A stretch of 64,000 nt of DNA from Galaxea fascicularis (Eukaryota; Cnidaria; Anthozoa; Scleractinia; Euphylliidae), in contig OX419343.1 in the NCBI GenBank assembly GCA_948470475.1, positions 5,781,633 to 5,845,632 of the forward strand, given 5' to 3'. Shown one piece after another: positions 11,084-23,858 of this stretch (its first letter is position 1; each line of letters opens with the position of its first letter). The notes under the pieces were generated by a model. The model searched no databases and had not been told where the DNA came from. It saw only the letters and a program-made list of their open reading frames with translations. Both the position numbers and the translations under genes were made by a program.

Positions 11084-13957
11084 GAGGTCATGGTGATAAT
11101 AACGGGCTCGTCAGTGAAATGTGGTCACCACAAAACAATTTAAGATCACCCAATAAATTTTTCATCGGAGAACTTGTTCGTTTAATTCAAATATTGTAGT
11201 AGTCGCTCAGAGGGATTTCGTGAACTTGACGTTTACGCAAATTGGTAATTAATTTTCATTTTAGCCTTTCCGTTATCGAGGAGTCATTTTCCCACGCTAT
11301 GTTTACATTTCAGGCACAATTCATTTTTTGTTTCGTTTAGAGCAAACACGCAGTTAATTGTTTACTGCTGTCTCACACAAAGTTCCAACGTAACAAACAC
11401 GGAATGCATCGTTGATGATTCCAAACACTTTGAAATCTTTACAAACAATCGAAGGGAACAAGAAATGAAGTAAAGTGTAAGTGAAATCGTAACACCCACC
11501 ACAAACCACTCCTGATTAGTTTTAAAAATTACCAGTTTTCAAAACAAAAAGTCGACAAAAAACAATGCATTGTCTTTCGTTTCGTTATGCTCGAAACATG
11601 ACATGTCCCTTCCAACATTGTCCGCGTCTGTCTTGTTTTCTCTCTCACTGGCGGATTGATGAAAGCAAACTTTCGCAGCAAAAATGGTAACATATCTTGA
11701 TGCTGACTTGATGTGCACTCCCTGTTAACACCTAATCCAGAGTCATTTGCAGTATTATCTGCTAGTTTGTTTCTGACAACTACCTTTAACTTGCGCAACA
11801 ACCGCATGTGTAAAAACACTTAAACTGCGACCGCTCCAACAAAGGGAACACTTGGATGACCAGATGTGGGTTTAGAACCAGCCGACATGTAACTAATATC
11901 ATAATATCGGTACACTACACCTTTGCTTAAGTGCATTTTCTGACAGCCGAGACGGTACATGGTGAGACAGAAAAAAATGAGGAAATTCTAGCCGCTTTCA
12001 CATAGATTCTAGTTGATTCCAAAATCCTGTTATTGGTCCGACCTGCGATGAAGGTGTTAAGCCAAAAGGTCTGTTCTTTCCTCTTCAAGTGCACATCGGA
12101 GGCGTGAATGCAACATCATTCTCTGTACTGAATTGCAGATAACAGTGCTTCTTTCACGGGAACCATTCATCCTAGGATAGGCCCTTAATTAAATAATTAC
12201 GGGGAGGTGCGGGGGAGGGAGTAAAATACCCAAACAACAACATTTTCTTTGTTCACCATAATAAACCCATGTTTCTCGTATGTCATAGATAATCACAATA
12301 TGCGTTTTAGATTGAGAATTTTTATTAAGTTCAACTCAAGGCATTTATATGTAAACTCTCGACTATGGCCTCTAATATTGTGTCTATTGACGTCAAAGCA
12401 AGTTTGAAAAGGAGCCCACATTCATGGGCTCCTGGTTTGAAACATTCGTTATTGCATGTAAAGGTTTTTTTTTCAGCTAAACCTCAATTTCCGTTTACGA
12501 GTGGGATGAAAGATAAAGGCGCCACCCCTCCCCCTCCCCCATCTTTTACTATCCCAGTACAGTGACAATACACGACGGCGACACCCGTTGGACCCGGCCG
12601 GGTGCCTGCAAGCTTCTTAACTATAATTAATCCGGAATAACAGCACAATTCAGAAAACGGGGGTACAGTTGTGGTTCTTCTGACAGGCATGTTTTTACAG
12701 GTATGTTTATGGCGTTTTGATTTTACCAAAATGTTCAAGTCGTTTGAAAAAACAAACAAACAAACGCACAAACAGACAAAATTCGCTAAGATACCGAACT
12801 TGTTTTCTGCTAATGAATTCCCGACATTCCCACCCTTTTCAGCATTCACTGATAAGAAAAACGTTTTAAAGTAGTGACGCGGCGTCACAATGTCAGTAGT
12901 CACTTCAATCACCATTCAAGGTTTTCTTAAAATGCTCACAGAAGACAGTTTCTGATTCTCCACACCACCCCCAATGCCTACAAGAACGATTTGGAAGTCA
13001 TCTGAAGGTTGAGACGTAAACGAATGGTTCACAACTTTTGGTTGGTAAACTGACTTAGTTGACAATTACGCCGACGTGAAAATTATGATGAAACCTAGCA
13101 ATAGAGAAGTAAAGGGTAAGGGGAGACGGAAAGAGAAGATGAAATTTTTATCTTTGTTGAAGCCGCGTCTTAAATTGTACAGGGTTTATAAGCCGGACTA
13201 TATTTTTTTTTTAGCAGAAACCAGTCCATGTCTACTTTACTAGTCATCGCACTGGTTACCCGGACAACAATGAAGACACAGCTCTTCCTGGGGTTCAGTG
13301 GGAGTACGAGTTGTCCACTTATATAGCTTTGAGTGCAAATCTGGAAGCTTCATTGATTTGAGGACCACTCAGTTAACTTGAAAACTCCAAACTAAAAATT
13401 TGCCAATCTCTCATCCACTAGATCGATGGCGGTGAAACACGAAGTAAGCGATGATTCTTAGACCTAATGTCTCTTTAGGCTGACAGTGTCCTTTCCAGTG
13501 TATGAAAGGGACGCTACGATTAATTTGCAGTTTTGTGTATTACAGCACTTTTCCCTAAAATCTCACCAAGATTTCATTCAATCAAAAAATGGGTTCATTT
13601 GGTTGGAGTCCTTGGTTCAGTAAATGTGAATTTTTTGACGATTTTTGGAACGTTTTGAAGAAATAAAAATAGGGATAGAAAATTATGGAAAACGAAAAAT
13701 ATTGCATTTGAAGGTCGTTGCAAGTTGCAAATTACAATTTTAAGTGAATTATTATTACAAAAAGACCAGATAGCCCACTACCACAACAAGGTGCCCCCTG
13801 AACCTTAACGGACTAACATATTGTTGTGTATATAACTTTCTACCCTTCTTTCTTTCATTCTCAGACCACCCAATTTTCCCAAAATTTCAACCGCAATGCC
13901 CCCTTAAGGTAACGGAGGAGATCACTATGGGAAGAAAGTCGATCGCCCATACAAGCT

Positions 13958-14222
13958 AGCTTTTATTATATCTCACAGTTAGTATGCGCGCTGTGATTGG
14001 TCAATTTTACGGGGATTATTCTACTGTACGGCCCGTTAAATTTCAAAGTTTCCGTTCCTGCGCGCCCGATTAACCTCAGAGATATAATAAATATCTTACT
14101 AACTTCGTTTTCCTGGTCCGTACTGTAAGTTTCAGTTTGCCATTGATTTATGGCCCGCGCGCTTCGCACTTGGGCCATAAGCGCACGAGAAAAAACTCGG
14201 TCCGTAACTTAAAGTACGGATC
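13958..14222. repeat. Short interspersed element X, copy 2
   Basis: Second copy of the element at 3425-3660, in the same orientation, ending near CGTAACTTAAAGTACGGATC. It is followed at once by a CAA-rich microsatellite (14225-14263). Confidence 0.55.
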
Positions 14223-14224
14223 TC

Positions 14225-14263
14225 GAGCTCAACAACAACGACAACAACAACAACAACAACAAA
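14225..14263. repeat. AAC microsatellite
   Basis: Tandem AAC/CAA units directly follow element X copy 2 in duplication copy A. Confidence 0.75.
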
Positions 14264-14524
14264 CTTTATTACAACAATTAACGTCAGTTAAGTACATACC
14301 CACCCGCAGGTAGCAAAGCTAATCGAGTCGGGTGGGTCCAGATTATATGAAATACAACTTCGAGAGGGTTGGAAAAAAAATTAGAAGAAGATTACGATAT
14401 TGTTAAATCAGAAAAAGTGAAATTGATTCAAACGAGTATAAGAGTAACAGCGAAGCAAATAAGGTAAATTTAAGTACGGACAGTTTACAGGAGGTTATTA
14501 ATGTAAATATAAATAAATGTAGAA

Positions 14525-14805
14525 GGTGCTATTTTAGTTCCATTCAGTATTACACCCATTTTTGGCTCTCACTAGTGCAGTTTTCCCAAATTGCACCATT
14601 TTTGCTCTAAATCGCGTCATCAAAATTCAAAACTGGTTTTCCTGAAGTGAACATTAAATAAATATTAATATTGACAAAAACCTGTGTGATTTCAAAATGG
14701 GTGCAATAAAGTGGTTATTGAACTTCGTGTCGTGCAATTTTGGTCTAAAATCATACTTGTGATTCCAGACCAAATTGCACTCCACTCAGTTCAATTACCA
14801 TTAGA
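14525..14805. repeat. Short interspersed element Y, copy 1
   Basis: It contains TTGAACTTCGTGTCGTGCAA, GATTTCAAAATGGGTG and GAACATTAAATA stretches that recur in opposite order and strand at 24840-25160. No coding potential was seen. Confidence 0.45.
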
Positions 14806-16985
14806 AATCGGTTAGTAAGAGGAATTTGTTATTCTGATGAAAATGAAACTCGCTTTAAACTTATTTTAGATGGGAAGCTACTCGTAAGAACGCACAATAA
14901 CACATGATTATTGCCCTATGTTGACCGCGCCTTTCTTTTCTTGAAATTAAGCGAATCTCCCAAGAAATTAAAAAGTCCCCCCAAAGCCGTGCTTTTGCTA
15001 CTCATGGGGCATTATTAGTTCATTCTGAAAATAACCAGAGGTGTTGTAGCGAATTGGGGTTGATGTTGTAGCGAATTCTTGACACTCCACATCTGTGTTT
15101 TTTTATATACTACACACCCATAAAAAAGATCACCGCCTTCATTTAATCACCACGCATTCCAGGAATGCATTAATTTTATGCTGATTTTATTCTCTTGACC
15201 TTTCCTCGGTTGAGCCTATTAGTGTTAACGATGACCGAAGGGAAAACAAGCGCAGTCTATCCCTTGGGAGAGTTTGAAGTGCCAAACTGGGAGGTGACGT
15301 TTATTGTTAAAAGAAGCCGATGGATGAAAACAAAAACGAACTATATTCTCTAAATAGAATTTAAGAGCTCTTATCATGAAAGATTTCCAGGCACCATTTT
15401 TCGTGCCAATCACTTAAAACGTCGATTAACAACCCTGTTGTTAACGCGTATAAAAATGCTTAACAAATCTGCCTTGTGTCATGGGGATTAGAAGAATCCA
15501 GAGACAGAATTTTCACTCGTAGAGAACACCATTATCGAACAACCCGATGGTTTTACGTTATGGAACGATCTCTATTTGCAGTACCCATTTACCTTCAGTT
15601 GACCCGGAAAGTTAGAATAAAATGGTGCAACAAATCCCCTGGTTTCATCTCTCATAGTCCTCATACAAGAAGCACCTTTTTCTTCAAAGAAGCTTCTCAA
15701 AATTAACCAAGAAAATGGTGAAGTTTGAAGAGCATGGTTCAAGTTCTATTTAACAGTTGTTTTAGAGGTTTCGACCATTCAAAGTCAACAGTACAAAGCC
15801 TTTAAAAGCCAGAAATCACATCATCGAGAACGCTAACCGGTTCCGATCTCTCCCTTGTCAGTGATTATCAGTTAATGCAAGTCTTTTCCGCGTATTAACC
15901 GAAAAAGAAAACACTCTTTTCATATAACACACTATATTTAACCCGAAACGGATACAACAGCTCAAAATATATATAGTGAAAATGGTCAGAATGTTTAAGT
16001 AAGCGTCTAAAGCTTTTTGGCTATGAGCTTAAGGCTAAAACCCGTGGGCAAATCTCCAAGCCTTTGCGAGAGGAGGTCAAATATTTTTCTGGCATTACTT
16101 CAGATAGTTTTAATTTACTGACGCACCATCACCTGAGAGGTCATCATAGTAAGCATATTATCAAGAGAGAAAAATTTCAAGTCACGTTATATTTTATATT
16201 TTTCTGATTTTTAATAGAGAAACACTCGAGAGTTTAAAAATCGTGAAATTTGTAACACTGAACTCGGTAAGAAAAAAGAGAGAGACGTGATTATTTCGCA
16301 GTAACTACCAGTTGTATTAACAGCACATATCAGGAAAAAATTATCTTAATCTGGCGAGAATTCGACCACTTGAAAAAGCCTCATCCAGGAGTTCCGTTAT
16401 TCTAATTAAAAAAGCAAGGTAAGCCAATTTGTAGCAATAAGTGATGCCTCGCCCACGATGCACAAAAGCCGATTACAACTGATCTTACATTACGAGTTTA
16501 TTCAGAGCAATTTTTGTTTGACGCTGAAAACGACTTCCACAAGTGTTGTAACCACCAACAAGTCCTCCATTGGGTTATTCGGAGAATTTGGAGAGTACCT
16601 GTGATGCGTGGTCAAAGGCTAAGCGGGGATTGGGGCGAGGGGAGCGCGCTTCGCAGGCAAATCTCTCTCTAAAGAGCGATGTAGATGGTACGATTTGTCG
16701 CGCGTATTGGCGTATGCGACACAACGTAGAACAAAGTTGTGCCGTGTGAATGCTCTTACAACTTCTCTACCACAGACGCACGCAGCCTAAACTCTGTCGT
16801 AGGATTTCGAATCATGTTTTAAAACCGTACGACAGTCTTAGGTATAGGTAATATTGAATGACGAGTGTCGTATATGATTCACGGACGTATTTAAGTTATT
16901 TTTGTTCGAGCGACATTCCTGAACCTCAGTGTTGACCCCTGATAGAATTATAGGTTCTGTAAATTGCCAACTGCGGTAAACGTAC

Positions 16986-17054
16986 TGTCTCTAGTAATTC
17001 AAATGCTGTAGCAAATGTCACCACCAAAACCAGCGATTTGAGTTTGGCTTTCAT
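16986..17054 (-). pseudogene. Duplicate signal-peptide exon of gene L (probably dead)
   Basis: ATG at 17054-17052 opens MKAKLKSLVLVVTFATAF, nearly the same as exon 1 at 9384-9453. One codon (GCA) is deleted, and the end before the donor (GTACGT) is two bases longer. The exon is therefore 69 bases and leaves in phase 0, which cannot join in frame to the phase-1 acceptor of L1. With the eroded TATA box this suggests a non-functional relic, though use with a different second exon is not excluded. Confidence 0.65.
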
Positions 17055-19005
17055 CCTTGGTTTCCCAACATGTTCAGTAGAAACTACTTAAGAGAACTTT
17101 TTGAAGACACTCATTGTAATAGGTTAAAGATCACACGGCTTGCAGAAAAAAAAAATTCTCCACAGGCTTCTTCAGATGATGTCGTCTATGACTATTTGAA
17201 AGCAGCTTAAAGGCAGGACTCAGGGTAGATTTCGGGTGAAATGCCTGTGCCAGGGCGATAGTCTGCTATTTATATCGTGGCATAAGCACTTAACTGAGAA
17301 TGAATGACTTCTGCTACTGCTCGCTCACCTACTGGTGGAACACTTGAGCGCTTCCTTCAATAAATAAATGCATAATGAGGTTCCAATCAAGGTGTTGACG
17401 TTTATCACACAAGAGCCTCCTATGGTGGGACACACCATTCGGACCACAAGAAAGGCATTGGGTGTTCGCCCACTTTTGTTATCTTAGAACGTCGTCACAC
17501 CCACTCAGTCAATCAGTGCTCAGTATTTGTGTGCTCTATATCCCATAAACTGTCTTAAATTATGTAACGATGCGAGGGCTTTGAAGCACATGGAAATTGT
17601 GGGGTAAAATATCTGCTCATTTGTAAGCTTTGTATAGAACAAACTAATGATTTCTTTTGTTTTTCCTTTGTCTAAAAGCCTAATTAGTAATTAGTAATGA
17701 GAAAATAAAGCATACTAATGAGTACATAGAGCATACTAATGAATTACAGGCTGCTAATTTTAACAAAAACAACTTGCAGTCATAACAATAACAGCTTATT
17801 TAGAGTTTTCGCTTTACATAACTTAAGCAAAAGATTAATCACCAAAATAATAAAACCAAATTTTTAACTATTTCGTTTAATTTGAATTTAAAGGAAATAG
17901 TGGTCTCACCGTCTTAGATAGAATATTCAGATCATATCTCTTTATGGCAAGTCTTCGCGGAAATGTCTAAGCAATCCAGTTGTAATTGCATACAAGGAGT
18001 TCGCCGGGTACGGCCTACCATCACCTTTCATGAATTCCAATATGAATTTTGTATCCATTAATTTACCTCCTCAACGCGGGTGGCGCTCAAATAAACTGAA
18101 ACGGAACTATACTCATCAGCGTTTCAATTTGTGTGTTTCGGTATCCAGCCCAGACTCGATAGACGTTTACTGACCACGCGGTACTTTTGGAATTCTGTCG
18201 CTATCTCTTTGCTCAATTCCGTTCACTGTGATAGGCTTTTGGAAACGTCGGCACTGTTATCGAATTCATCCCCCAAGCACTCAAATATGTCTACGCTCTC
18301 AAAAGCCTCAAGTTCCTCGAGCTCTGTATACTAGTTCAAAGTCGGAGCAATAAGCCATCAAAGACACAAACAATAAACAAAGTTCCAAAGAAACAAAAGC
18401 GTTGCTATTCGTAAATTTTCTACCAACATTACGGCGACACCCAAAACAAAATAACAACGTAATTCTAAAGTGTGAATGACACAATTAAAATGAGTTCATA
18501 AATAGAATCTGCATAACATATGCTTTCTTCGCTGATGTGACCATGTTCTAAGACGTGGACTTTTATCTATGCTTGAGGCACTACTATATCACATAGAAAT
18601 CTTGTCTAACCCTTACATAAGGGTTTGCGATCTCTAATAATCCATTCAATGACATACCCGTTTTCATGATTCTTGTACACGTGCATATCAGTTTTCTTTG
18701 AGTTACCTTTACTGAGTTTCACCTAAACAAATGCCGTACATGGAATATACCGCCGCTTGGAGTTGGGTTATACTGTAAAATTCATTAAGTACAAACACAG
18801 TCACTTGTTGGGATTTTACATTTACTTAATTTTCCCTCCAGAAATGCTTGGCAAGCATATTCCACTCGCTCCTTTTGAAATCAGGGACTATCCAGAGTTA
18901 AATAGGTGTGGGGCTGATGCCACTCCTTCCGCGATTCCAGTTAAACAATGGGACATCCCCTGGCCAGTTCAGTACATAACCGATTAGGCAGCCGTTGGCC
19001 ATTAC

Positions 19006-19237
19006 TAGGGACCTTTAGATTTGAGTACGAGTACGAGATCGAGTACGAGTACGACTTTTCATATCCTGTTCGCGTGCTTTAGATGATCACTAGTGACACC
19101 AATCTTGTTTCTACAATCTCCGGATCTACTGGTAAGTAACAAGGAAGACTGAGCGTTCAGGGGAGGTGACTGGTTTGAAATTAGCAATTCGTACTCGTAC
19201 TCGATCTCGTACTCGTACTCTAATCTAAAGGTCCCTA
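19006..19237. mobile_element. Foldback element of GAGTACGAGTACGAGATCGA arms
   Basis: The left arm TAGGGACCTTTAGATTTGAG plus GAGTACGAGTACGAGATCGA is mirrored on the right by TCGATCTCGTACTCGTACTC and CTAAAGGTCCCTA. Arms are about 50 bases and near perfect around a non-repeated centre. TA may be the target duplication. It is specific to duplication copy B. Confidence 0.65.
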
Positions 19238-19449
19238 CTGTCTCGCTGATAACGAATAATCAGCGGCCAAAACGATAACACGGCGGCCTTAAAAGCGACA
19301 GTCAAGAAGGCCGTTTCGTCAGTTGGATTCCGTCGATTTCCAAAACACAACCTAATTCCTCTCAAAAATAAGTAAAGCCGAATCGCAGACTTAAATGAAT
19401 TGCTCAAGATTAGGGACAGGAAGATGCTACAGGAGGGTAAAATTCATAA

Positions 19450-19702
19450 TACAGCAGGGTTGGCGCAGTGGTGTGAGTGCTCGCCTTTCACCAGTGTGTT
19501 CCGGGTTCAATTCGCAGACTCGACATCATATGTGGGCTGAGTTTCTTGGTACTCTACTCTGCTCCGAGGGGTTTTTCTCCCGGATACTTCGGTTTTCCCT
19601 TCTACCCAAAACCAACATTTGATTTGATTTGAGAATTGTAAAGTGCATTTGGAAACTTACGTTGAATTTGCGCAATATAAATAAATTTTATTTTTATTAT
19701 TA
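19450..19702 (+). mobile_element. tRNA-derived SINE, family 1
   Basis: The head has pol III boxes: TTGGCGCAGTGGTGTGAG (box A-like) and GGGTTCAATTC (box B). The body has a CTCTGCTCCGAGGGGTTTTTC segment and an AT-rich tail with TTATTATTA. The same element occurs at 32825 and, reversed, at 50330. It is unique to duplication copy B. Confidence 0.7.
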
Positions 19703-19989
19703 GCCTGAAGTCATAAATGCTGTCGAAAACAACGTATTGTGACGGCTTACTCTCACAAAGCACTGAAGTTCCTACTGTACGCATTCTCTCTTCACCCAAA
19801 TGGTACCAACAGATCGCCGAGAAGTTAAGACAGGCGGGGATGGAGGCCCGTGCATTTTCAGTCTTTCTAGCCCTTTCCTCCCGAGTATCTGTGCTCAGGA
19901 CAAACTGGCCTACTACAGTCGCCATCAGAGGTTTTCAGTTAAAATGCTCAGGAAAGACAGTTTCCTGAGTCAATGTCCGGAACAATCGT

Positions 19990-20332
19990 TTAAGGCTGGG
20001 TTTCACTAGCGCATAAGCACAAGCATAAGCATAAGCAAAAGTGCAAATGAAAACAGCAGCGACATAAGCAGAGGCAGAAGCAGAAACATAAGAAGAACGA
20101 ACCCACTTATTTGTCTTATGCTGTTTTCACCAGCAACGCACTCGACATAAGCATAAGCATAAACATAAGCACAAGAAAAACGAACAGTTCCGTTCTTCTT
20201 GCGGTGCTTATGCCTATGCTTATGTCTGGTGAAGACCGCATAAGACAAATAAGTGGGTTCGTTCCTATGTTTTTATGAGAGCGCTTATGCTTATGTGTAT
20301 GCTTGTGCTGCGCTAGTGAAAACCAGCCTTAA
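19990..20332. mobile_element. TTAA-flanked MITE with GCATAAGC repeats
   Basis: TTAA at 19990-19993 and 20329-20332 flank matched ends GGCTGGGTTTCACTAGCGCA and TGCGCTAGTGAAAACCAGCC. A TTAA target duplication suggests mobilisation by a piggyBac-type transposase (inference). The interior is a long imperfect palindrome of GCATAAGC units. Confidence 0.65.
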
Positions 20333-20784
20333 GAGGTCTCATGTTCATTTATGCAAATACGACAAATCAGTTTTCGTTGAAAAACTGGTTTTGTAAAGGA
20401 TAAGTGCAAGCAGCGGTGAAAAGGTTCTGCCTGGTTGACAAACGTACGGGCCAACGTGAAAAGTACGATAAAACCTGTCATAAGGGAAGTAATGGAAGAA
20501 GAAGAAGGAAAAGAAAGGTGAAATTTTAAACTTTTGTTGAAACCGAGTTCAAAACTTGTATAGCGTTTATTTGCCATCATGCTTCAAGTACAGATTCCAC
20601 TGCTTACCGACAACACTTAAGGTCTCACTGGAATTCAGTCGTTATACAGTTGTTTCGATGTTAAGTAACTGGGAGTGAGAGTCGTCCGCTTGACTGGAAA
20701 GTTCATATAGCTATCCAGTTGTTGACTGTGCAGGACTGGAAGCTGCATTCTTTTATTTGAGGGACCACTTGACGAACTTGGTCT

Positions 20785-21235
20785 GCGTTTCTCAAAACTC
20801 CGGAAACATTCCAGGCGTGCGTTTCTCGAAACCCTCGAAACTTTTCGGGCCTATTTCCGGTGCCATAATTTCCTTCGTATCGTGAAAATGAAGACGTTTC
20901 CAAGCATGAAATTTTGCAACAAAGTTGCCCTTTCCTATCTTGAAATCATAGTAAAAGACCAGTTTTTTAGAATATGTGGATCCGAAAAGTTTTCGGGAGT
21001 TTCGAGAAACGGCCCCCCCGAAAAGCCATTTTCCATGTCAGTTTTCCATCGACTGGTACAAGCTTTTTGAGCAAACTAACCCAACGTATTTCTCAATATT
21101 ATAGCGTGTTTTCTTTAAAGATTACTGATTACAAATATTAGAGATCGAATTTCTAGTAATGAACTTAATGCACGTTAGAGAGTTTTTCGAGCCCGAAACG
21201 TTTTCGGCCGGGAGTTTCGAGAAACGCGCGCTTGA
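20785..21235. mobile_element. Inverted-repeat element with CGTTTCTCGAAAC ends
   Basis: The left end GCGTTTCTCAAAACTCC and right end GGGAGTTTCGAGAAACGCGC are inverted. The block interrupts sequence otherwise matching copy A near 13370, so it is an insertion into copy B. A relative lies at 50690-51025. Confidence 0.5.
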
Positions 21236-23858
21236 CCTCGAACCAAAACTCAAAGCTATAAATGCGCCAACATCTTATCCGCTAGATATGAAGCGGTGAA
21301 ACAGATTTAGCGATAATTCTGCGAGTTAATACCACTTTAGCTAAGAATGAACATCCTAGCGGTCTTCAAAGGCTGCAATAAGAGGCTTTTATGTATTTAA
21401 GGCAATGTAGGAGATAATTGCAAGTAGAAAGTTGACCACTTATACAAACCTTATTTCGATGAAAATGAGGCTTCAAGCTATTTTAGACGGCAAGCCAATT
21501 TGTAAGAATGCTTAGTGGGTTGGGCAAAAGACAATCACACGTGAGATTATTGTACCATGTTGATTGGATCTTTGTTTTCTTGACGTTAGGTGAATGGCCA
21601 AAGAAATTAAAAAGTGTACGCAATGCTGTGATTGTACTACCCATGGAGCATTGGTTCATTATAAAAGTAACCAGAGATGTATTTCCATATATATGAGGTT
21701 GTATGGGTGCACTACCATCTTCCAAAAATAATGATCTCCTTGTTAATGCTGCTGTGCTCCATTCACCCGACAATTATTTTGTTTCGGGCTCCTGAAAAAC
21801 GAAACATAAACAGAACACATTCAGAACCACGTAGTCAAACAGGTTGCATTATAGGGATTCTTTGAAATTTTTGAAATTAGATCTCAAAACAAAAACCTTA
21901 TTGCAGTGTTTTTTTGTACTACGCACCCATAATCCCTCTGTGCGAGTTTTGGTTAACAATCACGGTGTATCTAGTTTTTCGTTTTTCTTGTAAAAAGACG
22001 GTGCAAGGGAAGACAATTCATCTTTTTTAACTACCTTCTGTGGTACAATTTAATGGACGCGCCACCGAACATAGTGCATCCAGATTCATAATTCGTTTCT
22101 ATCGTCTTCATACAAAGCGGCAAGTAGACTATGTGACACAGCGGGGCATAATAAAACGTCTCCATACATGTTCATCTAAACCGATGGCCAATGGTGAAGT
22201 TCACAAGAGATCCTTGCCACTGAAATACCATTTACGGTCTGAACTCCAGAAACACCCTGGGTAGAATATGCTTGAGACCTTAATTGCCGGTGCTAACAAT
22301 GTAAAGTGTGTTATGGCAGCTGCTTAAAACATCACCTTTAGATTAGCTTACGAGTGAGACCTGTTAGTTATCTATTTTTCTTTTAGGTGTTCTCATCAAA
22401 AAGACTTTTATTTTTTCATTGGATAGAGAATTTTCTCCGTTATCACCACTTTTATCAAACCTTCAGTCTCCAAAACTAACCCAACGGCTTTATGTTATGC
22501 AACGATCTCTACTAGCAGCACCCATTTTCCTTCAGTTGAGCCGAAATCGTAGGCGTGATGCATCGAAAATCCCCTGGTTTTACCTCTCATACAAGACGCA
22601 CATTATTTTTGAATTTTCATGAGGATCAGGGGAGGATCGGGTGACGAAACTTCAACGATCCGAATAAAGCTTCTCAAAATTAACCAGGAAAATTGCGAAG
22701 TTTGCGCAGCAACCATTTCCGTGAGTTGCCGATTAACGAATTTTGGATGGACGAGAAACGGGACAGTTTTGCTCTCGCCCCATTTCTCGCGCATCCAAAA
22801 TTCGGAAAGCGGCTTTCGAGAGCTGAAAACCCCACGGGAACGCTTGTCTCGAGTTCTACATAACATTTGTTTTAGCAGTTGCGTCCATTCGAAGGCGAGT
22901 GCTGTCTTCCTTGCTTATTCCCCAAAAACAACAATGAAAAGCCTCTATTCTTTTACCATGCACAGATCACATTACCCTGACACATCACGAACGCTGAGCG
23001 TTCCCGAACCCTAATCCCTTTAAGTGATCATCAATTCTTGAAAGTCTTAACCGCGTATTAACCGAAAAAGAATGATCTTTTGATATAACGCGCTGATTTA
23101 ATACGAAAAAAGACACGGCAGTTCAAAAACTACGTGGGGATGGCTAGCATGGTTTAAATGCTACATTAAAGCATTGATGGCGTAATAAAATACAATGTAA
23201 ACCATCTAGTCGGCTTCTTCTTCTTCTTTTTTTTCTGCGTGCTTAGCTCTGAACCGAAGGGCAAATCTCCAAGCTTTTAGGAGAGGATAGTATGTTAATT
23301 TTTTTTGGCATTGCCTTTGATACTCTTTACATAGCATCACCTGAAAGGTCATTATCGTAAGCATATTTTCAAGGGAGACTAATTTCAAGTCACGTTATAT
23401 TTTTCCGATTCTTTGAGAAAGTTGGAGATTTGGAGAATCTCGAGATCGTAATGTCACGGGTAAGGAGAGAAAACGAGAAAGTGACCAAGTGGAAGTAACT
23501 ACTCGTGTTAACAGCACATATTGGGAAGAATAACCTTCATCTGGCGAAAATTAGATCACTTGCTTACTAGAGACACCAAAGTAAGCCAATTTGCAGGCAT
23601 ACGTGATACGCTTGAAAGCCGATTATCACTTAAATAACATTGCAAGTAAGTGAAGAATTTTATTCACAGCGATTTTGTCTGACCTTGAAAAGCGCATCCA
23701 GAAGTGTTCGCAATTTCTTTTATGTGCCACTAACTTGAAAGATCGGAACAGTCTACCGTCAGAAAACACCTTTATATGGAAGAAAGCCGAGTGTTCGATT
23801 GTCCAATCAGTTTGCTTAAAACATAGCGACGTCAGTTCTAGAAAGTCCTCGCGCACCA

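Larger units (their letters stand above)
9295..16560. repeat. Segmental duplication, copy A
   Basis: This block aligns by eye with 16885-23720 in the same order and orientation. Matching landmarks include the signal-peptide exon, a CCATTCGGACCACAA stretch (9841/17441), a TTAATTTTCCCTCCAG stretch (10777/18826), the CGGTGAAACA region (13430/21294), a block at 15540-15665 against 22460-22610, and AAGCCAATTTG (16421/23583). Copy A has a unique segment of about 570 bases at roughly 10150-10720 and its own small mobile elements. Confidence 0.75.
16885..23720. repeat. Segmental duplication, copy B
   Basis: Tandem partner of 9295-16560. It carries the relic signal-peptide exon and has its own insertions: a SINE at 19450, a TTAA element at 19990, a foldback element at 19006 and an inverted-repeat element at 20785-21235. 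No vWA exon was found in either copy. Confidence 0.75.
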
